From Thermoplasmata archaeon (GTDB taxonomy: Archaea > Thermoplasmatota > Thermoplasmata > Thermoplasmatales > Thermoplasmataceae), in assembly GCA_021822985.1 (NCBI GenBank), contig JAKAPZ010000004.1, positions 1 to 51,908 on the forward strand: DNA of 51,908 nt, given 5' to 3'. Positions 37,901-45,553 of this stretch are shown one piece after another (the first letter of the stretch is position 1; each line of letters begins with the position of its first letter). Position numbers and translations under genes: made by a program. The notes under the pieces are model-generated. The model was not told where the DNA came from, did not search any database, and was given only the letters and a program-made list of their open reading frames with translations.

Positions 37901-38318
37901 GTGCTTCTGCAGCAGGGAAAGTGTAGTTTTGTGTACCTACTACTCCTGACTTGTTGTAGAGGCCATAGAAACCTATACCCATTGGTGCAGGTGACTGTGA
38001 ATAACCGGGTGTTATGTGTCCTGCCCTGATTCCACTCACACTTGCAAAGTTAGGAAGAAATACGTACTTCAGAGGTGTGTTGCTCTGGTTTGCCAACTCT
38101 ATGGCTCTGTGAGCCAGCTGGCTTCTTGAAATACCTGCTGAGGGGCTTGCTGTACTCCCAGATACAGGCGTAATAGTTTTCCCTGTGTTAACAACTGCTG
38201 GTGCGACGTTTTGTGACGTTGCAGCGGATGAGTTATTATGCAAAGGGATAACAAAAAGCGAGCCTGCTATCATAAGAGCAATCAAAAAAATTGCCAAAAT
38301 TGCTTTTTTGTTGTCCAT
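34974..38318 (-). CDS. Giant thermopsin-type acid protease with beta-helix and Ig-like repeats
   Basis: A 1114-residue surface protein. Residues ~1-35 form a signal region (KAILAIFLIALMIAGSLFVI). Residues ~85-430 match thermopsin (peptidase A5): KYVFLPNFASVS, PAPMGIGFYGLYN, GVTFQLNAVLNNVNLFG, MWTQNVIFYS, LNIWNFSSS. Residues ~470-740 are Asn-rich with NosD-like right-handed beta-helix character (NNFTVWS, NNFTDI, GNKFITQI, GNYWWNYNG). Near 930-1080 two Ig-like repeats begin LTFSETGL, followed by a transmembrane helix and RKKQ. The likely role is extracellular peptide digestion at low pH on the cell surface. It has its own promoter and terminator. It is far longer than the ~340-residue classic enzyme. 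Catalytic residues of A5 are not certain to me. Confidence 0.88.
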   Translation of the reverse strand: MDNKKAILAIFLIALMIAGSLFVIPLHNNSSAATSQNVAPAVVNTGKTITPVSGSTASPSAGISRSQLAHRAIELANQSNTPLKYVFLPNFASVSGIRAGHITPGYSQSPAPMGIGFYGLYNKSGVVGTQNYTFPAAEAHINLTQLQTMNLADGAPQGVTFQLNAVLNNVNLFGNSSYAMWTQNVIFYSARTHQVSFDLNIWNFSSSSVAWSQNAIYHSSGVQNPYTGAYIVLGPTYQLSNANLSINLYLNTSLVGGRQAVNFNYSLTGVQGKTGVVSGTYDQAVFNSSTNAAPLHYLVSGTNLTPTGFIPYDAEIMVGGPGGGSTATIMNISGSMNLMYFNTTTKTFQNVPNAYDIGSETGETSVGVDVHYVGTTAILTGGPSLVYGMWNETNSTFNTYNVKLNHGTNSYMFVAQSSALASQGFWNWASVNYGKNFVYYLPKSTSYVWEGLSNYYNFADGSLNSTGHTYVNFTSNATMGIYTPIIADGNAQAALVATSGAGTSASPYVIMADAHAGMLNTIFGQINDYVFPAFPGVLIYNTNVYVDIENFSMNVQYTGVGGFLAGYYGLPTSNGMNMWIYNSSNVEVEHGIFSSWYSFQQSGYFEGTLTTWNSTNLNIYDNNFTVWSMGAFSYNAPDVKANILYSDNNFTDIANTNGIPLSSTYYGLFLFGSSPTGLMLFSNNTSLHGNKFITQITVLSCDYNYYTGAFANYSGDNLNGNYWWNYNGAGSYTNNGVISTGASDNTPLILPGANVTLNVPSALVQSSVGINSNYVVTFDGLMVTMNPALTGISSVPLFDILAPKAPSSQIFTMESTDSSSSMTNPSTGDATQPYTFVNITTVSIHSNETLNFNLFTGDLTVFNTNSGSSWAPVLNGVLQPCTSASSEILYNIPYGLYMVSTYSVGQAQTTVSSYFIVLDAPNMLATDTLTFSETGLASGTTWSVNVDGNVYSSTTSSISINAPAGNYNYSVMAPTGYTVSNGAGSVSVSASTTVSVSFKQATYTLTFSETGLSNGTSWTVSVNGHVYTSNTSTLTVSVPYGSVNYAVGSVSGFSTGSSNNTIFVAGNGQIAVTYSSVSVSGTSTIIVVAAAVGSAVVGLLVGIFVLSPLMRKKQ

Positions 38319-38339
38319 TGAGATTTGAAGTAGATTATT

Positions 38340-38351
38340 ATATAAATATAT
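38340..38351 (-). promoter_or_regulatory. TATA box of thermopsin gene
   Basis: ATATATTTATATAA on the minus strand lies 22-33 nt before the ATG, a strong archaeal TATA element. Confidence 0.6.
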
Positions 38352-38447
38352 TACTGACTGCGAAATTGCTTATATACCGCACATTAACTACCTTAATGAA
38401 TTTCATTTGCGCATGAACATTAAAATTTTGGAATGAGGGAATCATGC

Positions 38448-39311
38448 TCACTTGAAACGTGGCCCGTATTTTGAGTACATTTCCCTCAGGGTCTCATCAT
38501 CAATATGTGTATATATCTCAGTGGTTCCAATGCTGGAGTGGCCCAGGAGTCTCTGAATGAATCTTATATCTCCGCCATTTTTCAGTATCGTGGTTGCAAA
38601 GGTATGCCTGAGCGTGTGCGGAGTCACTTTTCTTCTTATTCCTGCTTCCCGGGCAAGATTCTTTATCATTCTCTCCACACTGACGGTGCTGTATTTTCCC
38701 TTCTTCCTGCTCACAAAGAGAAATTCGCTGCTTCTTCCCTGTTCTATCCTCCATCCTATGTAGTCTGTCAGGATTCCTGAGACGGATTCCGGTATGAGAA
38801 CAATTCTTTCCTTATCCCCCTTGCCATTTTCTATTTTTATGGAGCCTGTTGTCAGATCTACTGAATCAACCTTCAGAGAGCAGATTTCGCTCACCCTCAT
38901 TCCCGTATGTATGAGAAGGTTGACCATTGAAAGCAGAGTGATATCCCTGCTGCTTGCTTCAAGGAGTTTTTCAATTTCAGAATTGTTGAGATATACAGGT
39001 ATCTTCCTTGTTCTTCTGGGGGCCACAAGATTTGGTGGAGGTGACATTCCAAGTGTCCTGTACATGCATCTCGCTGCCTTGATTGCCAAATACTGGCTGT
39101 TCTTTGAATACTTCTTCTCAGTTGCGAGATAGAATTTGTATTTTTCTATGTCTTTTTCAGTGCATTCCGATGGAGTCTTTCCGGTGAACTGAAGGAAGAG
39201 GGATGACAGGAACAGATACTGCTTTACAGTGGCCTGGCTCCTCCTTTCAGAAATAAGTTTCTTCCTCATTGTTTCGAGATCAGCTTCCGGGGATGATTCC
39301 ATTTTATTCAT
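38448..39311 (-). CDS. xerA: Tyrosine recombinase XerA
   Basis: A 287-residue site-specific recombinase that resolves chromosome dimers at dif. The N-terminal SAM-like domain (residues ~20-95) is followed by the catalytic domain with Arg in HTGMRVSEICSL, Lys in GKGDKERIVL, HxLR in TPHTLRHTFA, His in RLLGHSSIGTT and the Tyr nucleophile in TEIYTHID. All active-site residues are present. I favour the ATG at 39311, ~25 nt from TAATTTTTT, over the track start six codons upstream. I did not find a dif-like site nearby. Confidence 0.93.
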   Translation of the reverse strand: MNKMESSPEADLETMRKKLISERRSQATVKQYLFLSSLFLQFTGKTPSECTEKDIEKYKFYLATEKKYSKNSQYLAIKAARCMYRTLGMSPPPNLVAPRRTRKIPVYLNNSEIEKLLEASSRDITLLSMVNLLIHTGMRVSEICSLKVDSVDLTTGSIKIENGKGDKERIVLIPESVSGILTDYIGWRIEQGRSSEFLFVSRKKGKYSTVSVERMIKNLAREAGIRRKVTPHTLRHTFATTILKNGGDIRFIQRLLGHSSIGTTEIYTHIDDETLREMYSKYGPRFK

Positions 39312-39392
39312 AATATGTGAAGTAAGCATAAAAAATTATGCAAAGCCTGAAAAAAACGGATACGTTTTTATGAGGCAACCGGATTTTCTTTC

Positions 39393-40358
39393 ATGAAGGG
39401 ATTTGTCATAGAAAAATTTGGACTGGAGAACCTCAAATTAATGGATGTGGAGGAGAGCGGAGAGGGGATAAAAGTTAAGATCATTATGGCTGCAATCAAC
39501 CCGCTGGACTATAATCTTGTGAACGGAAAGGTGGTGTATGGTGTCTCTCCAATGCCCCATATAGCAGGTTCTGAAGTTATTGGGGAAATAATGGAAGATG
39601 GCTTATCTGTAAAGAAGGGCCAGAGAGCCATGATATACAACAGGATTTTTGATTCTTCCTGCAGGATGTGCGTTTCCGGAAATGAACATCTCTGCATTCA
39701 CGGAGGACTCTGGGGTGTGGGAACAAATGGAGGATTCCAGGAATACGTGAGAGTTCCTGAAAAAAACCTTATCAAAATACCTGATCATGTGACGGATATA
39801 CAGGCAGTCTCAATTCCCATTGCTGCCCTGACTGCATATCATGCCTTAAAAAGATCCAATGCACATGCCGGGGAGAAAATACTCTTCTATGGAGCGGCAG
39901 GGAACACAGGAATGCTGGGAATGCAGATTGCAAATATCATGGGGCTTGATGTTTACGGTGTTTCCAACAATGAGATTGCAAAGGGATATGGAGCAGTAAA
40001 AATTTTCAGAAGAGATGAAATACCGGAAGACTTCACTGCAGACATAGTCATCAATCCAATGGGCGCAGCAGTTTTCCAGGATTCAATGAATCACCTTTCA
40101 AAGGGTGGAAGGCTTGTAACATTTGGAATCCTCACTGGAAGGAATTCTGAAATTGATATTGCCAACATCTACACTTCAGAAAAGAGCATAATTGGCTCAA
40201 CGGGTGGAACAAGGCAGGATCTTGAGGAACTTCTGGAAATAATGAGGAATCATCAGATAAGGGTACCGGTGGACAGTACCTTCAGGTTTGAGGAACTTGT
40301 TTCTGCCCTGAAGAGGCATGCTGAGAAGCATTCGGGAAGAATCATAGTGAAATACTGA
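39393..40358 (+). CDS. MDR-family zinc-type alcohol dehydrogenase/quinone reductase
   Basis: A 321-residue medium-chain dehydrogenase/reductase. The N-terminal GroES-like half has INPLDYNLVNG and AGSEVIGEI; CRMCVSGNEHLCIHGG retains part of the structural zinc lobe, while the catalytic Cys position appears to be replaced by Asn-Pro, so catalytic zinc may be absent. The Rossmann half has YGAAGNTGMLGMQIANIMG. This mixture resembles glucose-dehydrogenase- or quinone-reductase-like archaeal MDRs. Substrate unknown. The stop is directly adjacent to the convergent rpe stop. Confidence 0.88.
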   Translation: MKGFVIEKFGLENLKLMDVEESGEGIKVKIIMAAINPLDYNLVNGKVVYGVSPMPHIAGSEVIGEIMEDGLSVKKGQRAMIYNRIFDSSCRMCVSGNEHLCIHGGLWGVGTNGGFQEYVRVPEKNLIKIPDHVTDIQAVSIPIAALTAYHALKRSNAHAGEKILFYGAAGNTGMLGMQIANIMGLDVYGVSNNEIAKGYGAVKIFRRDEIPEDFTADIVINPMGAAVFQDSMNHLSKGGRLVTFGILTGRNSEIDIANIYTSEKSIIGSTGGTRQDLEELLEIMRNHQIRVPVDSTFRFEELVSALKRHAEKHSGRIIVKY

Positions 40359-41000
40359 TCAGATATTTTTCAGGATTCCAATCCTTTCCCTTATATTTCC
40401 ACCATATATGTAAGAGGCAGAAACAATAATATCCGTACCGCTTTCCTTCAGCAACTTTCCCGTTATATCCGTCACTCCGCCATCCACCTCTATACCCACA
40501 TGAGGAGCAATTTCATCTATGATCGCCCTCAATTTCCTGACCTTTTCAGGCGTTGATTCTATGAATTTCTGACCTGAAAAACCGGGATACACACTCATGA
40601 TCAGAACCATGTCAAGCCTTGCAAGAAAATTCTTCAGCACATCAACTGGCGTATCCGGATTGATGACCATCCCGATCTGCTTTCCCATTTCCTTCACTTT
40701 TTTATGAACGGTATCAAATTCGAATGGCGTTTCATAATGAAAATACAGGAGATCTGCACCGCTTTCGGCAAAACTCTCCCAGTATTTTCCAGGATCAAGG
40801 ATCATCATATGAGCTTCCAGATTGATATCTGTGACCCTCCGTATGGCCCTTACGAAATCTGCCCCTACAGTTATATTGGGCACAAAATTGCCATCCATTA
40901 TGTCAATGTGGAATGAATCTGCTCCTGCATCAACTGATTCAAGAATCTGTTCCCTGAGAATTTCAAGCCTGCAGGATATTACAGATGGTGATACCTTCAT
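40359..41000 (-). CDS. rpe: Ribulose-phosphate 3-epimerase
   Basis: A 213-residue TIM barrel that interconverts ribulose 5-phosphate and xylulose 5-phosphate in the non-oxidative pentose phosphate pathway. The metal and catalytic motifs HIDIMDGNFVPNITVG near residue 32, LEAHMMI, MSVYPGFSGQKFI near 135 and GIEVDGGV near 170 are all intact. Length is normal. A TATA-like AAAAAATAAATACA lies ~25 nt before the ATG, just left of the IS110 insertion, so the promoter appears preserved. Confidence 0.94.
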   Translation of the reverse strand: MKVSPSVISCRLEILREQILESVDAGADSFHIDIMDGNFVPNITVGADFVRAIRRVTDINLEAHMMILDPGKYWESFAESGADLLYFHYETPFEFDTVHKKVKEMGKQIGMVINPDTPVDVLKNFLARLDMVLIMSVYPGFSGQKFIESTPEKVRKLRAIIDEIAPHVGIEVDGGVTDITGKLLKESGTDIIVSASYIYGGNIRERIGILKNI

Positions 41001-41074
41001 CTTTTAGAATTGCAGAACTGTATTTATTTTTTCCATTATAATATGGGAAGAACTTCAAAACCCGAAAATAGGTG

Positions 41075-42217
41075 TCATGAAAGAAGTTTTGTTGACTTTG
41101 ATATCATTGCAATATTCCCTATAACTCTTTCCATGTCTTCATGCGTGAACTCATGTGCTTTCTTTGATCTTCTCTCCATATTCTTCAGCTTTTTTTCCCT
41201 GAGTGATTCGAACTTTTTCTCCTCAATGAATGCCTGATTCTTTGCAAGCATGTTGTATATGATCACAGCAAGTTTCCTTGCCATAGCTATCAGTGATCTG
41301 TTTTTTCCTATTCTCTTCTTCAACTTCATGTATGATTTCCTGAACATGGGAGAAAGCTTGATGAGTGTGTGGATGGAATTCACTATGAAGAATCTCAATA
41401 CAGAAGGGCCCATTTTGGTTATCTTTCCATACGATTCAACAGATCCTGACTGATCAATCCTTGGCACCAGGCCCGTGTATGATGAAAAATGATCTGCATC
41501 AGGGAATCTTGTTATATCACCTATCTCAGAATATATGCCAAGTGCAGTGTAATAGTCTATGCCAGGTACGGACATGAGTATTTTCACCTCAGCAATATCC
41601 CTTCCCATGGATGCCATCTGATCCTGGACTTTCCCGATCCTTTCAACAAGATTGCTGTATTGTCCCATCATATCCCCAAGTACAAATTTATCTGATTCTG
41701 CCAGTGATCGTGATTGATCAAGTATCTTTTCAAGTGAATGCTTCCCGAATATGTCTGATGCAGTTATAATTATGCCATTCCTTGCAAGAAGTGCATGAAC
41801 CCTGTTCTTCAGTGCAGTCATGTCCTCACCAAGCGATCTCCTGTATCTTATCATGGTTCTGAGGTCATCTATCTCCTTTGTGGGAAGATAGGATTCAGGA
41901 AGTTCACCCATTCTCAATAGTTTTGCAAGATTCCTTGCATCATTCCTGTCAGTCTTCTTTGTTGATCTGAAGATGATCCTGAGGGCCTTCGGATTCGCAA
42001 GATGTATCCTGAAGCCATTATCCCTCAGCAATATTGCAACGTATTTTCCTGTGGTGGATGATTCAACTGCAATCTCTGCATCTTTTGGGTATTTTTCCAT
42101 GAAACTGTTCCAGTTTTCTTCTGTATTGTTCATCTTGTATTCTTCCACTATGTTTCCATCTCCATCTGTCACGCAGATGGATTCACTAAGTTTATGCGCA
42201 TCAATTCCTATTATCAT
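41075..42217 (-). CDS. IS110-family DEDD transposase, intact
   Basis: A 380-residue transposase. The N-terminal RuvC-like domain has IGIDAHK, an acidic residue in AVESSTTG, and KKTDRNDARNLAKLL, giving the DEDD set. The C-terminal Transposase_20 region has MSVPGIDYYTALGIYSEIGD, then SSYTGLVPRIDQSGSVE and KITKMGPSVLRFFIV, including the conserved serine. No frameshift is seen. GAGGTGGC before the ATG is a good ribosome-binding site. IS110 enzymes act with a guide (bridge/seek) RNA encoded in the element's non-coding end; here the only sizeable non-coding part is the ~180 nt upstream. The last codons lie inside the left inverted repeat. Confidence 0.93.
   Translation of the reverse strand: MIIGIDAHKLSESICVTDGDGNIVEEYKMNNTEENWNSFMEKYPKDAEIAVESSTTGKYVAILLRDNGFRIHLANPKALRIIFRSTKKTDRNDARNLAKLLRMGELPESYLPTKEIDDLRTMIRYRRSLGEDMTALKNRVHALLARNGIIITASDIFGKHSLEKILDQSRSLAESDKFVLGDMMGQYSNLVERIGKVQDQMASMGRDIAEVKILMSVPGIDYYTALGIYSEIGDITRFPDADHFSSYTGLVPRIDQSGSVESYGKITKMGPSVLRFFIVNSIHTLIKLSPMFRKSYMKLKKRIGKNRSLIAMARKLAVIIYNMLAKNQAFIEEKKFESLREKKLKNMERRSKKAHEFTHEDMERVIGNIAMISKSTKLLS
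41077..41090 (+). repeat. IS110 inverted repeat, left copy
   Basis: ATGAAAGAAGTTTT, exact reverse complement of 42398-42411; the outer end coincides with the transposase stop codon. Confidence 0.65.
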
Positions 42218-42397
42218 TCTGCCACCTCACGTGGTAATTCCGGGAAATATATTGGCCGGTAACACACTACTATCCGTCTCTTTCGAGGCATGGTGTCGGT
42301 CCGTAAACTGTCAACCTATGATACGGGTTCGAAACCCAAGGAACAGATCGACAGCCTTTCCCGGACCCGTACTCCACACGTTATGGAATACGATCAA
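42218..42397 (-). ncRNA. Candidate IS110 bridge RNA / structured leader
   Basis: The stretch between the right repeat and the transposase start is non-coding and richer in G+C than the surrounding intergenic DNA. On the minus strand, TACGGGT can pair with ACCCGTA about 40 nt later, GGTCCG with CGGACC, and GGGTT/AACCC forms a small hairpin with loop TCG. These pairings partly exclude each other. Established knowledge: IS110-group elements encode their target-specifying RNA upstream of the transposase. The RNA itself and its ends are inferred. Confidence 0.45.
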
Positions 42398-42411
42398 AAA
42401 ACTTCTTTCAT
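42398..42411 (-). repeat. IS110 inverted repeat, right copy
   Basis: AAAACTTCTTTCAT on the plus strand, exact reverse complement of the left copy 1.3 kb away. A 14-bp chance match at both ends is unlikely. Confidence 0.65.
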
Positions 42412-42454
42412 AGTAGTGAACAGAGGAGGCTTTAAAGCAACAGATATAAAATGG

Positions 42455-42463
42455 TATAAATAG
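42455..42463 (+). promoter_or_regulatory. TATA box of toxin-antitoxin operon
   Basis: TATAAATAG lies 22-30 nt before the antitoxin ATG, a near-consensus archaeal promoter. On the other strand an ATTTTATATC at about 42443-42453 could fire toward the IS element. Confidence 0.6.
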
Positions 42464-42465
42464 TT

Positions 42466-42479
42466 GTTATACATATAAC
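42466..42479. promoter_or_regulatory. Palindromic operator candidate GTTATA-CA-TATAAC
   Basis: A perfect 6-bp inverted repeat with a 2-bp centre lies between the TATA box and the antitoxin ATG, over the expected transcription start. AbrB/MazE-type antitoxins usually repress their own promoter, so this is a plausible autoregulation site. The role is inferred. Confidence 0.5.
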
Positions 42480-42484
42480 TTAAC

Positions 42485-42739
42485 ATGGAAAAGAAAACTA
42501 AAGTTGGGCCAAAAGGCCAGGTAGTCATACCTAAGGAGATCAGGGATAAAATTGGCATAAAGGAATACTCTGAAGTTATAGTGGATGTTTTCGATGATTC
42601 AGTAATTATAAGGAAACTGAAACCAGAATCTGTTTCATATGTTGATTATTATAGCACAACTTATTCCAGGAAGCTTAAAAAGAGAGTGGACATTAAAAAA
42701 ATCACTGAGGAACAGTATGAAAGGAACATATTACATTGA
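42485..42739 (+). CDS. AbrB/SpoVT-type antitoxin
   Basis: An 84-residue protein. Residues 1-45 form the swapped-hairpin AbrB DNA-binding fold (TKVGPKGQVVIPKEIRDKIGI, VIVDVFDDSVIIRKL). The C-terminal tail is basic and helical (SRKLKKRVDIKKITEEQYE) and probably wraps the toxin. It overlaps the PIN-domain toxin gene by 23 bases, the standard antitoxin-first arrangement. A strong TATA box and a palindrome precede it. Its neighbour on the other side is the IS110 element. Confidence 0.9.
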   Translation: MEKKTKVGPKGQVVIPKEIRDKIGIKEYSEVIVDVFDDSVIIRKLKPESVSYVDYYSTTYSRKLKKRVDIKKITEEQYERNILH

Positions 42740-43133
42740 CTCAAATGTTTTCCTGTATCCGGTTTTATACGAAGATCTGGAAGAATCTGAAATCGCAAAG
42801 AAAATACTCGCACAAATCGAGAGCAAGGATATACAGGCTTACACCTCAACTTTGACCTGGGATGAGGTTGCTTATGTTAGTGAAAGATTGCTGGGCAGAA
42901 CCGATTCTGTTGAAGTGAGTAAAAAGTTCATTAATTTCCCCTTCCTTCGTTTCATACCTATGGATGATGAAATAATGAGAAGAAGCCAGGTAATCAGAGA
43001 GAAATATCATTTAAAACCAAGAGACTCAATTCATCTATCATCCGCAATCGAACGAAATATCAATGAGATCATCACTGATGACGCGGATTTTGATGGAATA
43101 AAAGAAATAAAAAGAATTCCTTTAAAATCATGA
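42717..43133 (+). CDS. PIN-domain toxin (VapC-like)
   Basis: A 138-residue PIN nuclease starting at the ATG in CAGTATGAAAGG (MKGTYYIDSNVFLYP); the track start lies deep in the antitoxin gene. Acidic residues expected of the active site are in YIDSNVFLYP, TLTWDEVAYV, KPRDSIHLSSAIE and ITDDADFDGI. VapC toxins cleave tRNA or rRNA when the antitoxin is degraded. The toxin is intact, so the operon is probably functional. The 218 bases after it have no supported gene. Confidence 0.9.
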   Translation: MKGTYYIDSNVFLYPVLYEDLEESEIAKKILAQIESKDIQAYTSTLTWDEVAYVSERLLGRTDSVEVSKKFINFPFLRFIPMDDEIMRRSQVIREKYHLKPRDSIHLSSAIERNINEIITDDADFDGIKEIKRIPLKS

Positions 43134-43351
43134 AATTGCTTTCCGATTTTCCTATTCATGATTAAAAATCAGGCTCACCAAACTTCCCTGCCAATATTTT
43201 TTCATTGACAGCGATATCTCAATTGAAAAGTGAAAACAATCATAAGGATCGGAAAAAAACTATAAAGCGCATAACTGCCATCAAATCCTAATAGATATAA
43301 AATAAAATTTTTCGCTGAAACATATAAATAGGAAAACATGTATACAAATTT

Positions 43352-43849
43352 ATGACCTCAAAGAATGACACAATATCTGGAAAGGATCCTGAAGAGGTTA
43401 TGAAAAAAATAATTGCGAAGTTGATTAGCACAAAACGCAGTATGATTGTAAAATATGAAGAAATCAAGGGAAAAAGCCACTACGACAATGCCATCAGAAT
43501 CCTTGAGGATCTTATAGTGATGGAGAAAAGGGACATACAGATACTTGAAAATACAGAGAACACTCCTCATATCAGGTACTCTCTGGCCTCAGGAAAGGAA
43601 TCTGATTATGAGATTGTGGATCATATCATAGGAGAGAGTGAGGAGATGAAGGGAGATGATCCGAGATCGATTCTTGCATGGAGCATTAACCAGACAGATG
43701 AAATTTACAAGATTGCGCAGATACTCAGTGAGGATTATGAAGACATGGAACTCAGCCTCCTGCTCAAAAATATAGCCGAGAATGAGATAAAGAGAAAGAA
43801 CAGGCTCAGCAAGCTGTACGACGACATAGTCAACATGGACTATTGGTAA
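43352..43849 (+). CDS. Helical protein, possibly ferritin-like fold
   Basis: A 165-residue, highly charged, all-helical protein (VMKKIIAKLISTKRSMIVKY, NAIRILEDLIVMEKRDIQIL, SLLLKNIAENEIKRKNRL). The pattern of four helices with Glu-rich cores recalls rubrerythrin/ferritin-like proteins, but the ExxH metal motifs are not there, so any resemblance is to the fold only. CATATAAATAGG lies ~25 nt from the ATG, and a T7 tract follows the stop. No family named. Confidence 0.65.
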   Translation: MTSKNDTISGKDPEEVMKKIIAKLISTKRSMIVKYEEIKGKSHYDNAIRILEDLIVMEKRDIQILENTENTPHIRYSLASGKESDYEIVDHIIGESEEMKGDDPRSILAWSINQTDEIYKIAQILSEDYEDMELSLLLKNIAENEIKRKNRLSKLYDDIVNMDYW

Positions 43850-43943
43850 TATTTTTTTCCATCTTCAACAGAAATTTCGCTCTTAAAGCAGAAAATATCA
43901 ATATTTTTGATAAAATTAATGAACTATAAGATTTTATACCTGC

Positions 43944-45497
43944 ATGGAAAGGGACATCCTGAAGGGTTCGACCGGCAGAACCATGAGGATTTTTATTTCT
44001 CTTTATCCCGTTTTCAGGAGATTCCAGAAGGACAGGAAAGAAGCCAAAAGGAACAGTGACGAGGCATGGAATTACAGGCGGGAAAGGAACGGGATGGTTG
44101 CTGTGGAGAGATTCATAGAACTGGGGCCCACTTTCATAAAATTGGGCCAGATACTTTCCGCAAGGCCGGACTTACTCCCAAAGGAATATGTGAGATCCTT
44201 TGAAAAACTTCAGGACAGTGTCCCTCCCGCTGATTTCAGGCTTGTCAGGCCCATTATTGAGAAAGAGATCGGAAAGATAGATGAAGTGTTTGAAAGCTTC
44301 AACCCGGATGCCATATCAGGGGCATCCCTTGGGCAGGTCTATGTTGCGAGATACAATGGAAAAGATGTTGCGGTTAAGGTGAACAGGCCCGACGCAGAGT
44401 ATATTGTGAAGAGAGATCTTGTGATTCTTGGGAGAATACTGAGATTTGCAAGGGGAAGGATAGAGAATTTCCTTTACATCAGCATCTCAAGCATAATGAA
44501 GGAATTCAGCGTGAGAGTCTTCGAGGAACTGGATTACAGGAAAGAGATGAGCAATGCCAACAGGATAAGGAAGAATATTGAGGGCAGGGAGAGAATCATT
44601 ATTCCTGAGGTCTATGAGGAAATTTCCACGTCAAAGGTACTGGTGATGGATTATGTTCCGGGCATCAAGATCACTGACAGGAAAACGCTTTTGGAAAAAA
44701 ACATAGATGTGAAGAAACTTGCCATGGATCTTGACACAGCCTTCATCAGGATGCTCCTCAGGGATGATATATTTCATGCAGATCCTCATCCCGGAAATAT
44801 CTCCGTTCTTGATGATGGAACCATGGTGCTTTACGACTTTGGAATGACAGGAGACCTGAACGATAAGACCAGATATCACCTGCTCTCGCTCTATGATGCA
44901 ATGACACGGGGAGATGTGGATCAGATGGCAGACGCACTCATAGGGGTGAGGGCCCTCTCCCCTGCGGCAAACAGGGGAGTAATAAAGAGATCCATGGAGA
45001 TCGCCATGGAAGGGCTTGCAGGAAAGAGGGCAGAGGACAGTGAAATAAGGCAGCTGCTTGAAATAGCGGATGGCGTTGTTTTTGAATTTCCCTTCAGGCT
45101 TCCCACATCGCTTGTTCTCTACATGAGGATGAGTTCACTTCTTGAAGGAATATGCCTGACACTTGATCCTGAGTTCAAGTTTGTAAAGGTGCTGCGGAAA
45201 CTGTTCATGGATGAGGGCCTGTTCAAAGAGCTTTATGCAAAACAGATTGGGACATTCCTTGAAGAGGCAGTAAGATCAGTTGAAGCGGGAGTTGCAATAC
45301 TTCCTCTTCTCAAGAGGGAACTTGAGAGCAGGGAAGAGGCAAGGCCCCCTGAGAGAAAAGCGAGGCTGGAAATGGCCCTTGCGGGCGGATTTGTTTTTAT
45401 TGCGGGAATATATGAACTCAGATACCAGTTCCTTCCGGGAACATTCATGATATTTGCAGGAATCGTTCTAATGGCTGCATCCATGAGAAAAAAGTGA
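43944..45497 (+). CDS. ABC1/UbiB-family atypical kinase
   Basis: A 517-residue UbiB-like protein. The KxGQ motif is FIKLGQILSARPDLLP near residue 70; the Ala-rich nucleotide loop is SGASLGQVYVARY; the invariant Lys is VAVKVNRP; the catalytic/metal region is FHADPHPGNI near 280 with YDFGMTG. The C terminus has two hydrophobic spans (LAGGFVFIAGIYEL, TFMIFAGIVLMAA), as in UbiB. In organisms with isoprenoid quinones these ATPases are tied to quinone metabolism or lipid handling; the UbiA/UbiD pair 10 kb away is consistent with menaquinone use, but a direct link is inference. Confidence 0.93.
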   Translation: MERDILKGSTGRTMRIFISLYPVFRRFQKDRKEAKRNSDEAWNYRRERNGMVAVERFIELGPTFIKLGQILSARPDLLPKEYVRSFEKLQDSVPPADFRLVRPIIEKEIGKIDEVFESFNPDAISGASLGQVYVARYNGKDVAVKVNRPDAEYIVKRDLVILGRILRFARGRIENFLYISISSIMKEFSVRVFEELDYRKEMSNANRIRKNIEGRERIIIPEVYEEISTSKVLVMDYVPGIKITDRKTLLEKNIDVKKLAMDLDTAFIRMLLRDDIFHADPHPGNISVLDDGTMVLYDFGMTGDLNDKTRYHLLSLYDAMTRGDVDQMADALIGVRALSPAANRGVIKRSMEIAMEGLAGKRAEDSEIRQLLEIADGVVFEFPFRLPTSLVLYMRMSSLLEGICLTLDPEFKFVKVLRKLFMDEGLFKELYAKQIGTFLEEAVRSVEAGVAILPLLKRELESREEARPPERKARLEMALAGGFVFIAGIYELRYQFLPGTFMIFAGIVLMAASMRKK

Positions 45498-45553
45498 GTT
45501 GGAATAATAATCTTTCTTAGTAAATTATATAATTGAAATAACAATTACGGTCC

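Larger units (their letters stand above)
41077..42411 (-). mobile_element. IS110-family insertion sequence
   Basis: The element of ~1.34 kb is bounded here by a perfect 14-bp inverted repeat: ATGAAAGAAGTTTT at 41077-41090 and its complement at 42398-42411. It contains one transposase gene and a structured 5' leader. The left repeat contains the transposase stop region, so true tips may lie a few bases outside. It sits between rpe and a toxin-antitoxin pair. No target duplication is evident. Confidence 0.7.

Noticed and set aside
42325-42337. GGGTTCGAAACCC looked like a tRNA T-arm
   Set aside because: No acceptor, D or anticodon arms fit around it on either strand; it is better read as a hairpin in the IS110 leader.
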